A DNA stretch of 64,000 nt. Source: Ectocarpus siliculosus. Its lineage: Eukaryota > Sar > Phaeophyceae > Ectocarpales > Ectocarpaceae. Position numbers and translations under genes: made by a program. Where the stretch lies: positions 1,555,962 to 1,619,961 of the forward strand of contig FN649755.1 in NCBI GenBank assembly GCA_000310025.1, written 5' to 3'. Below, in pieces: positions 22,703-34,533 of this stretch (the stretch's first letter is position 1; each line of letters opens with the position of its first letter). The notes under the pieces are model-generated. The model ran no database searches. It saw nothing but the letters and a program-made list of their open reading frames with translations, and was not told where the DNA came from.

Positions 22703-25700
22703 CCTCTCGCCCGCATGGAGAAGCCGGAAGCTTTTGCATGAACGAATACAAAGAGGACAGGAGGAACGACGTTCGTAGTCTCAGTGTGCGTACCTTAGGA
22801 ATAGTACGGTAGGAAAAGATCTTCAATGACGCTGTTGAACTGTTTAGAAGACCAGAGGGACCTAAACAGGCCAGACACATCGACACGGTGCTCACTCGAC
22901 CCTTGAATCATGACGGGGTTTTGGTTGCCAAAGGTAGAGGGACAGGGGGTTGTGAGGGAGCTGAAAATCTTATCGATGGCGGGATCAGGGAACGGAGTAC
23001 ATCTTGATACAGAGTTTCCACCCGCTTCACGTGGACAGTTTAAAACGTAGGCCAGGTGCCAGCCAAGAGCAGACACTCCAAACAGGATGTAAAACTGAAT
23101 GGAATGAATGGTAACCTGGAAGTGCTTGGGAATCACGATTTCTCGAACAAAAAATATGTGAGGAAACCAGGGAGATTGGAACACCCAGACACACCCACGC
23201 TACCTCTGTTGTCTACAGGAGACAGAAACGTTGCGGGGGTGTACGTACAAGACAAGAGGACGAGAGATAAATTTTGCACTACAAACACGGCGAGGCGGAA
23301 ATCACATAGGGCGGATGCCGAAGGATCGCCTGGAGGCTTCCGGGAAGATGCCAGTAGAGATAAAATACTACCTCCACATGGGCCTTGCCATCTCTGCAGA
23401 AAACACATAAATGAAACGCGGTCGACTGGTTGGTGATGTGTGGCTATCGGTAAAAGGGCGGAGCAGGCGCATCGTTAGAACCCCCACCCCCCGTCCCCGT
23501 GCCTGGGTCGTCTCACCCCGAAACAACGGCTCGGAGTACCGTTCATAGTTGACTCTCACTGTGGAATGTCGTTTGCCCTTTGTAGAAAGACATGTGGAAT
23601 AAAGTAGGACACAGAACTATTGCGGCAGTTTACAAGGTCGAATATGATGGGTTCACGTGTGACGTGTATGAAGAAGGATGCGGCGTGACTTCGACGATGA
23701 ACATGGGGCTTGCCCCGTCGAGGTCAGTCCTGAATAAATGAAGAGCTGTGTGGTGTGTCAACCAACGGTCTTGCATCTCTGAGGAAACTATGTAACACGA
23801 GGACTCCTCAGAGCACAAACAAGCTCCCTCGATTGGACGAGGGTTCCACAGACACCATCCCTCCGCCTGAGGGCTACCCCCGAGATGATACATGGAACTT
23901 GTCCTATTGCGCATATCGCAGCTCACGTGTTCCACCACCGGACAGCAGTCATTGTTTAGAAAGCTTTCCTCACACGACGGAGCGCTCAGGCTTCTGACGA
24001 TGCTTTGCATCAGGCGTCGAGTATAGGAGTTGGAGTTGCTCCGAGTGGCTCGCGGCAGAGAGCATTTATCAATCGATCCCTGGCGTTGGTGGTTGAATAT
24101 TGCAGGACGTCGTCCTCCTTCCTCCTAGATGTTTCGCCTGAGCGGGCTACGGCATTGACCCCTCCCCCCCCCGCGCCCGCCCGCCCGCCCGCCGACGTAC
24201 GCCGGCTGCGACGGGGACACCATTGACAACGTTTCGCTCCGTCTGGCCTTGTGGGGATGGACAGCCGTCGAGCTGTACACGGTAGGCTGTTCCGATTTAC
24301 GCCTTGTGGCGTGCGTGTGCCAGCGTCACACGCGCTTGTTTTTCCTTCACACATCTGTAGCACATCTGTAGCAGACACATTTGTGATGTCTTTAACGATC
24401 GCTGATGCTTCCTATTGCCGAGGTATCATATCGCAGTACTACTGTAGTCTCAGGCATTTTTGGCCGTTCTCCGGGAAGGGAGCAGGTTCTCGAACGATCC
24501 TCGCCGACACAACTCAATCCCTCGCCAACGGATCAGGGTTCCGTTGTCCGCAAAAATGATGCACTCCCGTGTTTGTTGACAGTCCTTGCGAGGCGTGCGG
24601 CTGGCGGCGGGTTGGTCCGCCGGGACGGCGTTTTCCGTAGAGCTGAGGATGAGGGCATCGACGCTGTTCGGCAGGGCGGCGGTGGGGGCGGGAGGGGGGC
24701 AGGTGCTGCCCAGCCCTAGCGGCGATGCTTCCCGCTCGCGCAACGTCACGGCCGGCGCCGCTGACTCGCAGGCCGTAGAAATTGAATTCTCTGCCATCTC
24801 ACCTTAGACCACGGTCGACACATCACCCTGCTGACGGGGTGGGAAGGCAGGCTTGTGTGTGGCACTGTACATTGTGGTTGGGACCGAACCAAAGGGGGCA
24901 GATGATGGCACAGATCTAGTAGAGGATGTACGCAAGCCAAACAAGGCCGAAATGGTTACGGCAAAGACGTTAGATTGGCGAAAAGGTGGCTTTTAAGAAA
25001 TCGCCGCTGGTGTTTTTCGGTTTGGTGTTGAGAATGATGGTGTAAGGGCAAACACGGGGAAGCGGTACGGTTAGCACCGTCGAGCACGAAGTCGGGGAGA
25101 GGAAATCCGACTCTACCCGTAAGCAGCGACTTCCGTGCCGTTTCATTTTTTACCCGATGATACTGCTGTGCCCCTCCGTCGTGCCGTAGCTGTGTCGGTT
25201 GCATATTCGAAGTATTTTCCCTTGTATGTCACTGTAGTCTAAATACAGGTTTTGATTGAGGGTTTAGGGGGAGCTACGTTAGTCGGCCTGGCTTGAATGT
25301 GTGATGGAATCTTGGTCGTTTTGTGATGTGTGGTGTTTACCTGCGAACGGGTAGAAACCACGGCTTGTATAGGATGGTTGGCAGCTGCTGAGAAGGCAAC
25401 GAGAGACCCTAAAGGACTGGCGAGAAGGCGGGGGGGGGGCAAGCGTCTGTTCCGGAAGGAGGACGTGGTGCAGTTGAGGTTCTGCGTCTTGGTTAGTCAT
25501 GTATCACCGCGCCAAGGGCTACCGACACTTGCCGGAGTGTGGTGAGCATTCGGCAATACGGGGGAGTTTTCGGAACAAATAGAGGTTCTACAGGACAAAG
25601 CTTGTTGCCTTTGAATCGATGTGTGTCCCCACCCCGTCCCTCCTGGCCTTCTCTATAGTGCTCTGCTTCAACTCGTGCGGAGGTGCCTGTCGGCAGAGGA

Positions 25701-26879
25701 AACAGTCATCGAACAACCCCTCGGGTTCTTTTAGCGGTACGAGGGAGTACAGCTTGGTCTTGTCCGCTGCACATTTGCGTGGCACCGCCCCTTGAGTGCC
25801 TCATGTTCGGTAACCCGGTCTCCTGAGTAAGAGCGACTTCGCGACTTTCTTAATGTTTACGAACCTCGGCCTGTTTCACGGCTGGGAAGGGGTCTCTGAT
25901 ACATGTACATGTGGGTGATAGCCACCACGCTTCTGCAAGCGGATAGCCTTGCTTTTTTATTTTCGTATTTTCGTGCATGGCGCGTGTTTGTTCTAGCCTG
26001 TGTGCGTAGGGTGTGTTTTCGGCACACCTGCGAAAACGAGATCGGCAATCATTACAACCGATTCGAGTTGTTCCGACGATGATGGCACGGAATACAAGTC
26101 AAAAGGACATGTGCAGAAGACGCACGTCAAGTGCAATCACGCTCTCTGTCGCCCCGTCGGGGTCTACTCGTGTCCCCCACGCACGCACTTTCGCTAAACA
26201 CGCAACTCCCAGATTATACACAGAGTCCGGACCCATAAGAGAAGGGTAACCCCCCCCCCGTATGATCCCACCTACGATGTCGAATCGAACGAAAGTCACT
26301 GAAAAAGTTCCATTCATACCAAAACCGCAGGCAGGCTCTCGTTGAAGAGATACAATCTAAAAAACTACCAACACGAAATAATCATTTGTGAATTGCTCTG
26401 AAGCTAAGTGAACACTGCATCAGGACGGTGCGAGAAGGAACACGGGCAGCCCTTCCTCCTCTTCGTTGGTATCCTCTTCCTCCTCCTGTTGATGTTGGTG
26501 TTCGAGGTTGTGTCCACAGCTTCCCCTCCGTCTTCGGGATGATCCCCGATGGCGTCCTCGTCCTACCCCTCGTCCTCTGGTTGGTCGGGGTCATCTTCGT
26601 CGTCATCTTTGCGGTCGATGGTGACCAGCTTGTTCGGCAATCACGTCGTCGGCAGCGTCGGCGTCGGTGTCGTCGTGGGCACTAGAGCGGGGGGTAGTAG
26701 TGACCTTGCGTTTCTTGCCCCTGGCCTTGGATTTGGGCGAAGATGTGCGCTTCTTGTCGGCACTAGTGCATAAATGATATGTTGAGCCTTCGCAGCCCAC
26801 GGGTGCATCACGTGCGGAGCGTATCCCTGCTTGGCGCCATCGTGCTGATACCCACCAACGAACGTGTTACGGAGGGGTG
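22703..26879. repeat. Segmental duplication, copy 1
   Basis: Matches 39602-42152 in the same orientation through many ordered blocks, for example CGTCGAGTATAGGAGTTGG, GGGACGGCGTTTTCCGTAG, CTCGCGCAACGTCACGGCCG and CCACCAACGAACGTGTTACG at the far end. Relative to copy 2 there is extra sequence at about 23540-23870 and 25550-26810. A minus-strand gene may underlie it: the stretch FRSLWSSKQFNSVIEDLF (22800-22860) aligns with its partner without gaps. Later parts differ by indels that break frame, so at least one copy is decayed. No family was recognised. Confidence 0.65.
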
Positions 26880-27807
26880 GGGGGAGATTTTGATTGGTTG
26901 CGGGATTTAGCGACATATGAGGTCTCCCGCCTCCTGTGGCGAAGGGTCGCGGATAGGGGATATGTCGATGGTGTCCGGTACGGGCTTGTGGTTGTCATTG
27001 AGTCGGTCGATGACGTAGGGGTCGCAGGAGAGAGCAACAACATGGCAGCCCCAACGACCCTGAACACCCCACTTCTTCTCTTCCACTGCCGTGATAAAAG
27101 GGTTGTCGATCAAGTACTAGGCACGGGATATCTGACGGTCAACGTCCAAAGCAACGAACTCCGATACAGCTTGACAGAGAAGGGGCTCTTCGAGAGCCTG
27201 CACGGCGAAAAACAGAGTACAAGGACAGAGGCAGAGTTATGGCGTAACCAGTGACCATGAATGTTGATCAGGACGATGACATGGGGCAAGTCTTCAACGT
27301 AGGAATGGTAAATGGGTTGTACAATGGTGCACGTAGGTTGAACGAAAAATGTAGATAAAAGAGGAGGTAGGCACAGTTTTATCACAGAGGCAGAGATGTA
27401 GCAAAGGGGATTGCGGTTGTAGATGGGTTGGGTGTGAAGAAAGGAAAGGAATTGAAAATGGCAGGAGCAACATAAGCGGTGGAGGTGGTGTAAAGGGAGA
27501 GAAATAATACAACGGGAAGGACGAAAGTTGCGTGTGAAGTGAACAATGGTACACACCTTGGTGCCAATGGAGATGGCGCAAGGGATCTGAACGCCATCCT
27601 CGGTGTGTGGACCTCAACGGCCATGTGTGGTTGGATGACTGCGAAGAAGGTCGGGATCATGCCGTTTTCATGGTTGAGATGAGGTGTCACCTTGTTGTTG
27701 TACTTAATGGGGAGATCGGTTGAGGGGTTGGAAGTAGCATCGCACGGCGGCGAACCCTTGTCGTACTTCATCCGGATGATCGGACCGGAGGCGACAAAGA
27801 GTACCAT
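26600..27807 (-). pseudogene. Unidentified minus-strand coding locus, probably decayed
   Basis: Minus-strand frames in turn read MKYDKGSPPCDATSNPSTDL (27700-27770), VEDLPHVIVLINIHGH (27250-27310), LIDNPFITAVEEKKWG (27060-27120), LRNTFVGGYQHDGAKQG (26830-26880) and the lysine-rich DKKRTSSPKSKARGKKRKV (26690-26750). They look like protein but sit in different frames separated by stops without clear splice borders. The motif LRNTFVGGYQ recurs in copy 2 of the duplication (about 42100-42150). It could be a broken host gene or an element's gene. I do not assign a function. Confidence 0.35.
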
Positions 27808-28084
27808 CAGAGGGTAGACGTTTTCCGGAGTCTGCGGCGCATTAAAGTTCGCCGGCTTGCGATGCTACTGGCAACCCCTCAACCAATCCCCCCATTAACT
27901 ACAACAACTAGGTGGCATTTAATGCCCAGCAGACTCTGGAGAACGTCTACCCTCTGATGGTACTCTTCATCGCCTCCGGTCCAATCATCCGGATGAAGTA
28001 CGACAAGGGTTCGCCGCCGTGCGATGCTACTTGCAACCCCTCAACCGATCTCCCCATTACCTACAACAACAAGGTGACATCTCC
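27676..28084. repeat. Local inverted and direct duplication of a coding-like segment
   Basis: The segment reading LMVLFVASGPIIRMKYDKGS on the minus strand (27676-27840) is repeated on the plus strand at 27940-28080. A third fragment (GCGATGCTACTGGCAACCCC...AACTACAACAACTAG) lies between them on the plus strand at 27856-27915. The copies differ by single bases. Confidence 0.65.
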
Positions 28085-28466
28085 GCCATGAAAAACGACA
28101 TGACCACTCCTGCGTCCGGTGTCGTAAAACAAACGGTTGGACGGTAAAATGAAAATTATTACTGTGTTGGAGTGTACGTATAGCAAAAGGCGTTGTTCAT
28201 AGCGAAGAAAAAAGCCAACACGCATTTCTGCGCATACACGGAGCAGGGAATAACCCTGGCACAAATGAACGGTCGAGACAATAGAAAACTTGAAGGCCTC
28301 ACCAAACCACGCATGATACTTCGGTACTACATACATGCCCGGCGGTGACGAAGTAAGACGGGTGGTCAAAGTGTCGCAAGATCGCCATGGCTCGACGTAT
28401 CACGATTTTTACCCATCGTTAATGTTGAATGCATCGTGTGTACTCGTGTGGTTGTTTTTTGCCGCG

Positions 28467-30332
28467 TCAGGCCTCGTGTGGGAAGCTAGTGGCCATACCC
28501 TCGCGGGTGCTGTATGCAGTGTACCATGCATGCCGGGGTGAATAACGGAGTGTGCTGGTCAACCGCCGTGCACAAAGCTGTTTTCCCATCATTGTTATTG
28601 AGTTGCACACTTCACATGCGTTGGGTATCTGCGCACTGCCACAGCTGAAGGAATGGGTGGAGTGATATGCATAACCAAGACGCCTTCGCGGTTGTGCCGT
28701 ATTGTGCTGCGTAGGGCTTTGCTGTACTGCACTACTACTGGCTGTTGCATGCACTGATTGACTGATTGATACTGCTGACGGACCTCCTCCAGTGTACCTT
28801 TCCTGCTGGACTGCCGTTCTCTCCGGCGCGTAATGCGGTGAGGCCGGTCCTGGAATCATGGTCTATACATGGTCCGGACGGTACTCATATCGGCCAAGAG
28901 TCACACAACAACTACAACAATACTCATATCCGCTAAAGACTCTGCGGCCAAGTCAGACATCAACCGAAAAAAAAAAGAAATAAAACAGCAACGACAGTTG
29001 TATTTTTCAAGGAAAACGACGGCCGATGGTCGACGGTCGACGGTCGACGACGATGCTCTGCGAGTATTTCAATAGGATGATATATCCCTGGTCGGATCAT
29101 ACTTAATATGGGGGCGGATGGCTCACTACGAACGGGTGCTAATGTATCAACCGCATAAACGCACATGCATGATGACTCGTCGTACTCGCAGAAGCCCCGT
29201 TGTCCTTCCCGCTCGAACCCGCTGCCGTCCATACCGTCTATCGATTCGTCGCTTTCATCGCTGCTTGCCCACCGTTTCTCCCAAACGTCTGCGAAATCAT
29301 CCAAGAGAGAAATCCATCCGACGACAGAAAAAATCGAATGATAAAGCATGCAATACTTGAAATACAACGTGTTTTGGATACCAGAAAAGGTCGTTTACGC
29401 GTTACAACGAGGCCACGTTTTAGCAACGCGCGGGGGGGCGGGGGTCTCGCTGTTCGCTGCGGGCAAAAACTCCGTTGCGACAACTCGAAGGTCTGGAGAA
29501 CTGCTACATTCAGTATGAAAACACACTACTTGCGGAGAGATCAGCCCCCACGCGCAGCACGTCGAACAGGAACGCACTTTGTTCGCATACCTGTATCCCG
29601 CACCCCGCTGGCGTGTACGGATGACGACGTATCTACGAAATACATAAACCGGCGCAACAGTGGATTTGTATTCAGCGCGTCCTTCCTCCAACAGCCGGGG
29701 TATCCAATGGACCGTGTTGTCACGGCAAACGTTTGTGTTCGTTATTTTCTCCTGGGGGTTGTATGGTATGCAACTCTGTTCCAGCCACTCGAAACCCAAC
29801 CCAACCGCCTTCCCCTCACCGCAACCCGACAATGGCTCCCGCCGACTGTCCTCGTCGGGCAGTGCCGTCTCTCGGCCAGCTTCGTCTGGCGTTTCCTCGC
29901 CGTCTCCCCCTCCTGCCCCCCGGGGGCGTCCCCCATCTCTCTTCCAGCTCCCTCAAGAGGATATAACCCCCTTTCGGATGCTGGACCCTCACCTCCCCCC
30001 TCTGCTGAGTGCGAGTCTCCTCCTCGCCATCCGGTTTCGTCCCTCGGCCGCCTCCTCTGGGTGTGTTTCCCCGTGTCCCCTATCTCCCGGGCATGACTCT
30101 TCCCCGCCAGCTTCGTCAAGGGAGAATCCAACATCCGCCCGGATTGTGGTCTTATCTCCCTCCTCAATTTGTTCCCGTGAACGCTGCAGGACAAGGTGGA
30201 CCGCCAGCGCTGCTGGGTCCATGAACCATGCGATTTTTCAGACGAGGACGGGGTGTCGTCGATGAAAAAAGTATCGAAAAATGCTTGCGTATGTTTTTCA
30301 TCGCCTACTGTGACCACGGGAGGATGTTGCAA
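28467..30332 (-). other. Possible coding region, unresolved
   Basis: Minus-strand frames at 28467-28859 (start MIPGPASPHYAPERTAV) and 28960-29367 (acidic, with SSDESDESIDGMDGSGF) and a 196-codon frame at 29742-30332 have protein-like stretches. The opposite strand also carries a 298-codon frame (29200-30096). I could not fix splice borders or recognise a family, so this is a flag and not a gene call. Confidence 0.25.
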
Positions 30333-30942
30333 CGCGGATGCGCACGTAGTCTGTTGGCTCCGCCGCGTAACAATAATTCACGCAGAACGACCACCCTGGC
30401 GGTGTTGGTGGCGTGTCTTCCGATCAGGGCCAATCGATTCAAGCCCCTCGATAAGGGCGGGGAGAAGGGGGTTCACCGCAGCTTTAGCAACAAGCAACTC
30501 GTATCACACGCGCCAATACCAAGTACCGGGATTCTGCACAGCACCAACATAAATAAACCATATTTAAAGACTAGGTTAGGGCATCGCGCAGGTCGGCGTG
30601 AATGGTGGAGCATGTGGTTCTACTGAATGCCGAAAAACAACTGGGAAGGGGATGATGGGTGTCGAATGCACGCCAGTATATTTTCTTCTGCTGGATGCAA
30701 AATGTATTGCAACGATGTACCGACGTGTTACACTATTTTTCCTTCGTCAACTGCCTTCCTAGACTTGAGCAAGCAAGGGCAGGACCTGCTCTACTATTTC
30801 TGTGAGTGTGTGGTGAACATGAAAACCTCCCTGCACCTATCATACGGGTTCAGCGTGGAGTGTCTCAAAACTCAAATCATGAAGAAAAAAAGTCGCCTAC
30901 AAGTCGCCTAAAAGTCGCCTAAAACAGCAGCGACGTACATTC
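30333..30942. other. No gene recognised
   Basis: A three-unit AAGTCGCCTA(C/A) tandem lies at 30889-30924. The overlapping + frames have no motif. Confidence 0.45.
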
Positions 30943-31024
30943 TAAACAGCAAGTTGTCAAACGACACTGCGCCATGTTCCCTGTGAAGGCCACATTTTAC
31001 ATCAATCAAGAATGTATCCGCCTA

Positions 31025-31630
31025 CCGTATATGACACAAGATAACACACCTACATAAGAAAACACCCCCCCCACAGAATACGACACCCCGGTGATAGTTT
31101 TGGGCGCTTCTGACAAACCATCGATTTATCACCGGGGGTACATAAGATAACACACCCCAGTGATATTTTTAGTTACGCCGCATATAGTCACGGGGCCCCT
31201 CCTTCTTTATCACCGGGGTGACAGCATCTGCCCTGGGCAATCACACACACAACCACGTCAGCTGTGTGCGGGGAAACACCCCGCATGGAGACCCCCAACA
31301 ACATGAACGTGCAGGCAGAGCAGAATGCAGCCGCAAGTACCTCCGCTCCTTCGACAACTGCTTCGACTGCAGCAGCGCAGGCGCCACAGCAGGTCACCTC
31401 CTTCTTTGGGCCCGCGCACACCTCTACGCCCCGAAACACACGCTGTGGGTGTTCGGACGCGCTAGCACACCCCCTGTTTTATCACACCCCCTTAGGGGCC
31501 CCTGCGAGCTGCACTTTATCACCCGGGGTACACAAGATAACACACCCCCCACAGCATACCACACCCGGTGATAATATTTTCAAACTCCAAAATGTTATCA
31601 CCGGGGTGTGTTATCTTGTGTCATATACGG
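31025..31630. mobile_element. MITE, 606 bp, flanked by TA
   Basis: The ends are CCGTATATGACACAAGATAA and its reverse complement, with TA on both sides (31023-31024 and 31631-31632). Shares termini with the 217-bp elements at 32256 and 60091 but has a different, longer interior rich in the word ATCACCGGGGTG and its complement. A + frame inside (NVQAEQNAAASTSAPSTTAS) is low-complexity. Terminal sequence and TA duplication point to Tc1/mariner-like mobilisation, which is inferred. Confidence 0.7.
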
Positions 31631-32029
31631 TATACATGTGCTTTTGTTCTTAGCACCAACTGGCATCACTGATAACTCAGTGTTAGGCTTACACAAACTC
31701 AAAATAAGCCAAGTCTCCAGTCGGTGTCAATCCACTTACTGAGAAGACTTCACCACATCCCTTGCGACTGAGGTTATATCTCGAACGGGTAGTCTTTCTG
31801 TGAGGTTGTTTACTTTCGAAAAAAAAACGAGACGCGCCGCCTACCGTAATTATAGCGTACACGGGAGTTCGCCATTGCAAAACCAAACGACAACACGGGC
31901 CGACCCTTCCACACCAGATCCGCTTCGTTCTTTGGTGAGAAAACCCGTTCCCTCCGCAGGCAGAGGGCGCGTAACATTCTTCTTGTGGTCGCGTACCACC
32001 ACATCGTACACAATGAGTGCCTTTGCTTG

Positions 32030-32249
32030 CACAAGATATCGCACCCCCTGGACCAAATTTCAAAGCCCGCATATTCCACAGCAACGAAGGCGTGATGGAG
32101 CCGAAAATGGCGGCGCTGGAAACGTCTCGCCGAGAGCTTGCCGAGGACGTATCATTTGTTTTATGTACAATATCCCATCCTTTTCGTCGTGGAGCACTCG
32201 AGCTTTGAACATCGGTGCACGGGGTGTGGTATCTGGTGTCACGTACAGG
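32030..32249. mobile_element. Diverged MITE relic abutting an intact one
   Basis: CACAAGATATCGCACCCCCTGG at the left, TTTCAAAGCCCG, CTCGAGCTTTGAACATCGG and GGTATCTGGTGTCACGTACAGG at the right follow the 217-bp family with about one change in five. It ends only 6 bases before the intact copy at 32256. Confidence 0.6.
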
Positions 32250-32255
32250 TAAATA

Positions 32256-32472
32256 CCGTATATGACACAAGATAACATACCCCCTTGACCGTTTTTCAAA
32301 GCTCGATTTCTCAACAGCAGGAAGACTCACAGCGCCGAAAACGGCGGCGTTGGAACCGTCTCGTTGAGATGTTTTCGAAAATGTATCATTTCGTTTATGT
32401 ATCCTCTTCGTCATCGAGTAATCAAGCTTTGAAAATCAGGCCAGGGGGTGTGTTATCTTGTGTCATATACGG
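32256..32472. mobile_element. MITE, 217 bp, TA target duplication
   Basis: Perfect 20-base ends CCGTATATGACACAAGATAA and complement, with TA on each side (32254-32255, 32473-32474). The terminal repeats extend about 50 bases to AAAGCTCGATT / TCAAGCTTTGA. Same length as the copy at 60091-60307. Confidence 0.75.
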
Positions 32473-33102
32473 TAGGTACACACATGAACACACCGCACCA
32501 TCGCATTTTGGCACCAACACACACGCTCCAAACTGCTCTGCCTACCTTACATCGCTACAGCAGCATTAGCCCCGGTAGCCAAGCGTTGGTTTCGATCACG
32601 AAGACTCTCCCCTTCGCAGAGAGGGGCACAGGCGACCAGCGTGATCTCAAAGGCGGAGTATTTTCGTGCAGCGCACCGGCCAAGTTCAAGCATGATGACG
32701 TGTCTTTTGAAGCCCACACTTGAGATGACCAGATTATAGTGAGAGGCCTTGGACGTTTCACCCGAAACCACTGCCAATGGGTACTCACACAACTGCTCCA
32801 CCGTGCGCTAGACTCCTTGGATTGGATTACGTCCGGCCTAGCTGAGCCATCCGGCTGTCCGTGACCGTGTTCACCAGATACACTACTGCTGTAGGCACTA
32901 CTGCTGTAGGACCAGTTCGATCTTCAGAAGCCATGTGTGCATATGTCCCCTCCTATTGTCAAGGAGGCGTCCACCCGCCATAAAAAAAGCGGTAGAACGT
33001 TGCTACCATCCATGTGTGCGGAGTGCGGGTGCGGAACACTGCTCTGCTGCTGTTCAACACTGCTGCTTGACCGATTCTTCGAGCCGGACTCATACACGCA
33101 TC

Positions 33103-33348
33103 ATGAGCAACAACGGCCAGGGCCAACCGGCGGTGGGTCAACATCAGGGTCCTCCGCTGGCAGTGGCCCAGCTGCCTGGGGCGCCGCACGCGCCACCCCC
33201 GCAGCAAGGAGAAGGAGCAGGAGCAGGACCAGGAGGAGCAGGAAATGGTCAGGGGGGTTGGGGAGGAGCCGCGGGCGTTGCAGCCGCCCAAGACGCTGCA
33301 GCAGTGCCAGCAGGCCACCAGAATCCCGGTGGAGCATAATTTTAACAA
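33103..33348 (+). CDS. Possible exon, Gly/Ala/Gln-rich
   Basis: An ATG at 33103 opens MSNNGQGQPAVGQHQG and a low-complexity Gly/Ala/Pro/Gln-rich frame to a stop at 33337-33339. A second frame through the same bases is more protein-like at its end (LQPPKTLQQCQQATRIPVEH) and meets a donor-like AACAA/GTGAGAG at 33348. The two frames cannot both be right. It lies inside the long-inverted-repeat element, so it may belong to that element. No family recognised. Confidence 0.25.
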
Positions 33349-34069
33349 GTGAGAGAGAAGAGTCGTCCTTGACTCTCCTAAGTATTATCTCTTTGATTGC
33401 GAACAAGGCGGGAAAATATTCATCTTTTCCTTGTTCTTCATGTGCACAATCCATTCTTTGCAAGCTACTGTATGTACATTCAGCCTAAAGAAAATCAAAA
33501 TTAAGGAATAATAAAAACACACACAGAAAGACTACCCATTCGAGATATACCCACAGTCGAACGGGATGTGGTGTAGTCTTTTCAGTGAGTGAAGGGAAAC
33601 CGGCTGGGTACTGGACTTATTTCGAGTCTTTTAAAGTCTATACACTGATGATTTATACCAGTGATGCCAGCTGGTGCTAAGTACAAAAACATCTGTATAG
33701 GTAACTTACATTTTACATTACATCCCCTTGTAGTTCTCTACTGGGTCAACGACAAAATATCGGGCAGAAACCCTCCGTTGTGTCGTGTATTGTAAAATGT
33801 AACCTTCACAGGGGACACGGCGCAGTGTCTATTGACAGCTTGCTGGTTTCTTCTTGCGAAGAACTTGACCACCAATTGTGAGCTCGGTTACCCCTACACC
33901 AAAACCTACATAGTTGCCATTCGTGGAATGACCATAAAACTACTGTAAGAACCCCAGTCTCGGTCAATATTACAAGAGGTTCTTAAGGGTCTCCAGACAA
34001 AGGGGGTTTGACGCTGGCTTTTTTCCGATACTTTAATCCTACACAAAGAAAGAAAACAATCTCCCGCCA

Positions 34070-34533
34070 GGGTGAGGTGGCGTATTCTACGGTCATCAGT
34101 AGAGGACACCATGAAGAGGCGTCGTGCGTGCTGGTACGTTCAGGTTTGCTACTGGAGCTGAAATATCGAAGGTCGCAAGCAGCCTCTGATAGCAGTCCGA
34201 GATCTGCGCCGGAACCATGGGGCATCCAACATTTGTCACAGCCGTGCTTGCCGCCACTGACCACAATCTCCTGAACCGCGGGTTTGAAGCAGTAGCTGAT
34301 GCCACCACCTACTGCTGACAAACCTCCTTTCAGGGGTTTATGGTCCGTGGCGGTGAACACAGCTGTGACAAATGTTGCATGTCGCTTGGTTCAGGCGCAG
34401 ATTTCGGCCGTTTTCAGAGGCTCCTGCGACCTTCGATATCTCAACTCCAGTTGCAAACCTGAACATACCAGCACGCATGACGCCTCTTCATGGTGTCCTC
34501 TACTGATGGCCGTAGAATGCGCCACCTTACCCT
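34070..34533. repeat. Near-perfect 464-bp palindrome
   Basis: The left arm (34070-34297) is the reverse complement of the right arm (34304-34533) almost throughout, for example CATGAAGAGGCGTC / GACGCCTCTTCATG and AGCAGTAG / CTACTGCT next to a loop of only a few bases. It encodes nothing convincing. Confidence 0.65.

Larger units (their letters stand above)
30943..33848. mobile_element. 2.9-kb element with long terminal inverted repeats
   Basis: The left arm (30943-31024, continuing at 31632-31808 after a MITE insertion) is the reverse complement of 33518-33848. Shared blocks in order include AGCAAGYTGTC, GACACTGCGCC, CCCTGTGAAGG, CTTAGCACCARCTGGCATCAC, CTTCACCACATCCC and GGGTAGTCTTTCTGTG. 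Long terminal repeats of this kind are found in MULE-like and foldback transposons. No transposase domain was recognised inside; the interior carries MITE sequence and one possible exon. I could not identify a target-site duplication. Confidence 0.55.

Noticed and set aside
22253-22895. Overlapping frames on both strands as two genes
   Set aside because: They shadow each other. Only the ATG at 22383 to the donor at 22527 has any support, and that is weak.
29200-30096. 298-codon plus-strand open frame
   Set aside because: Pro/Ser/Arg-rich with no motif, and the opposite strand is open over the same bases. No splice or start support.
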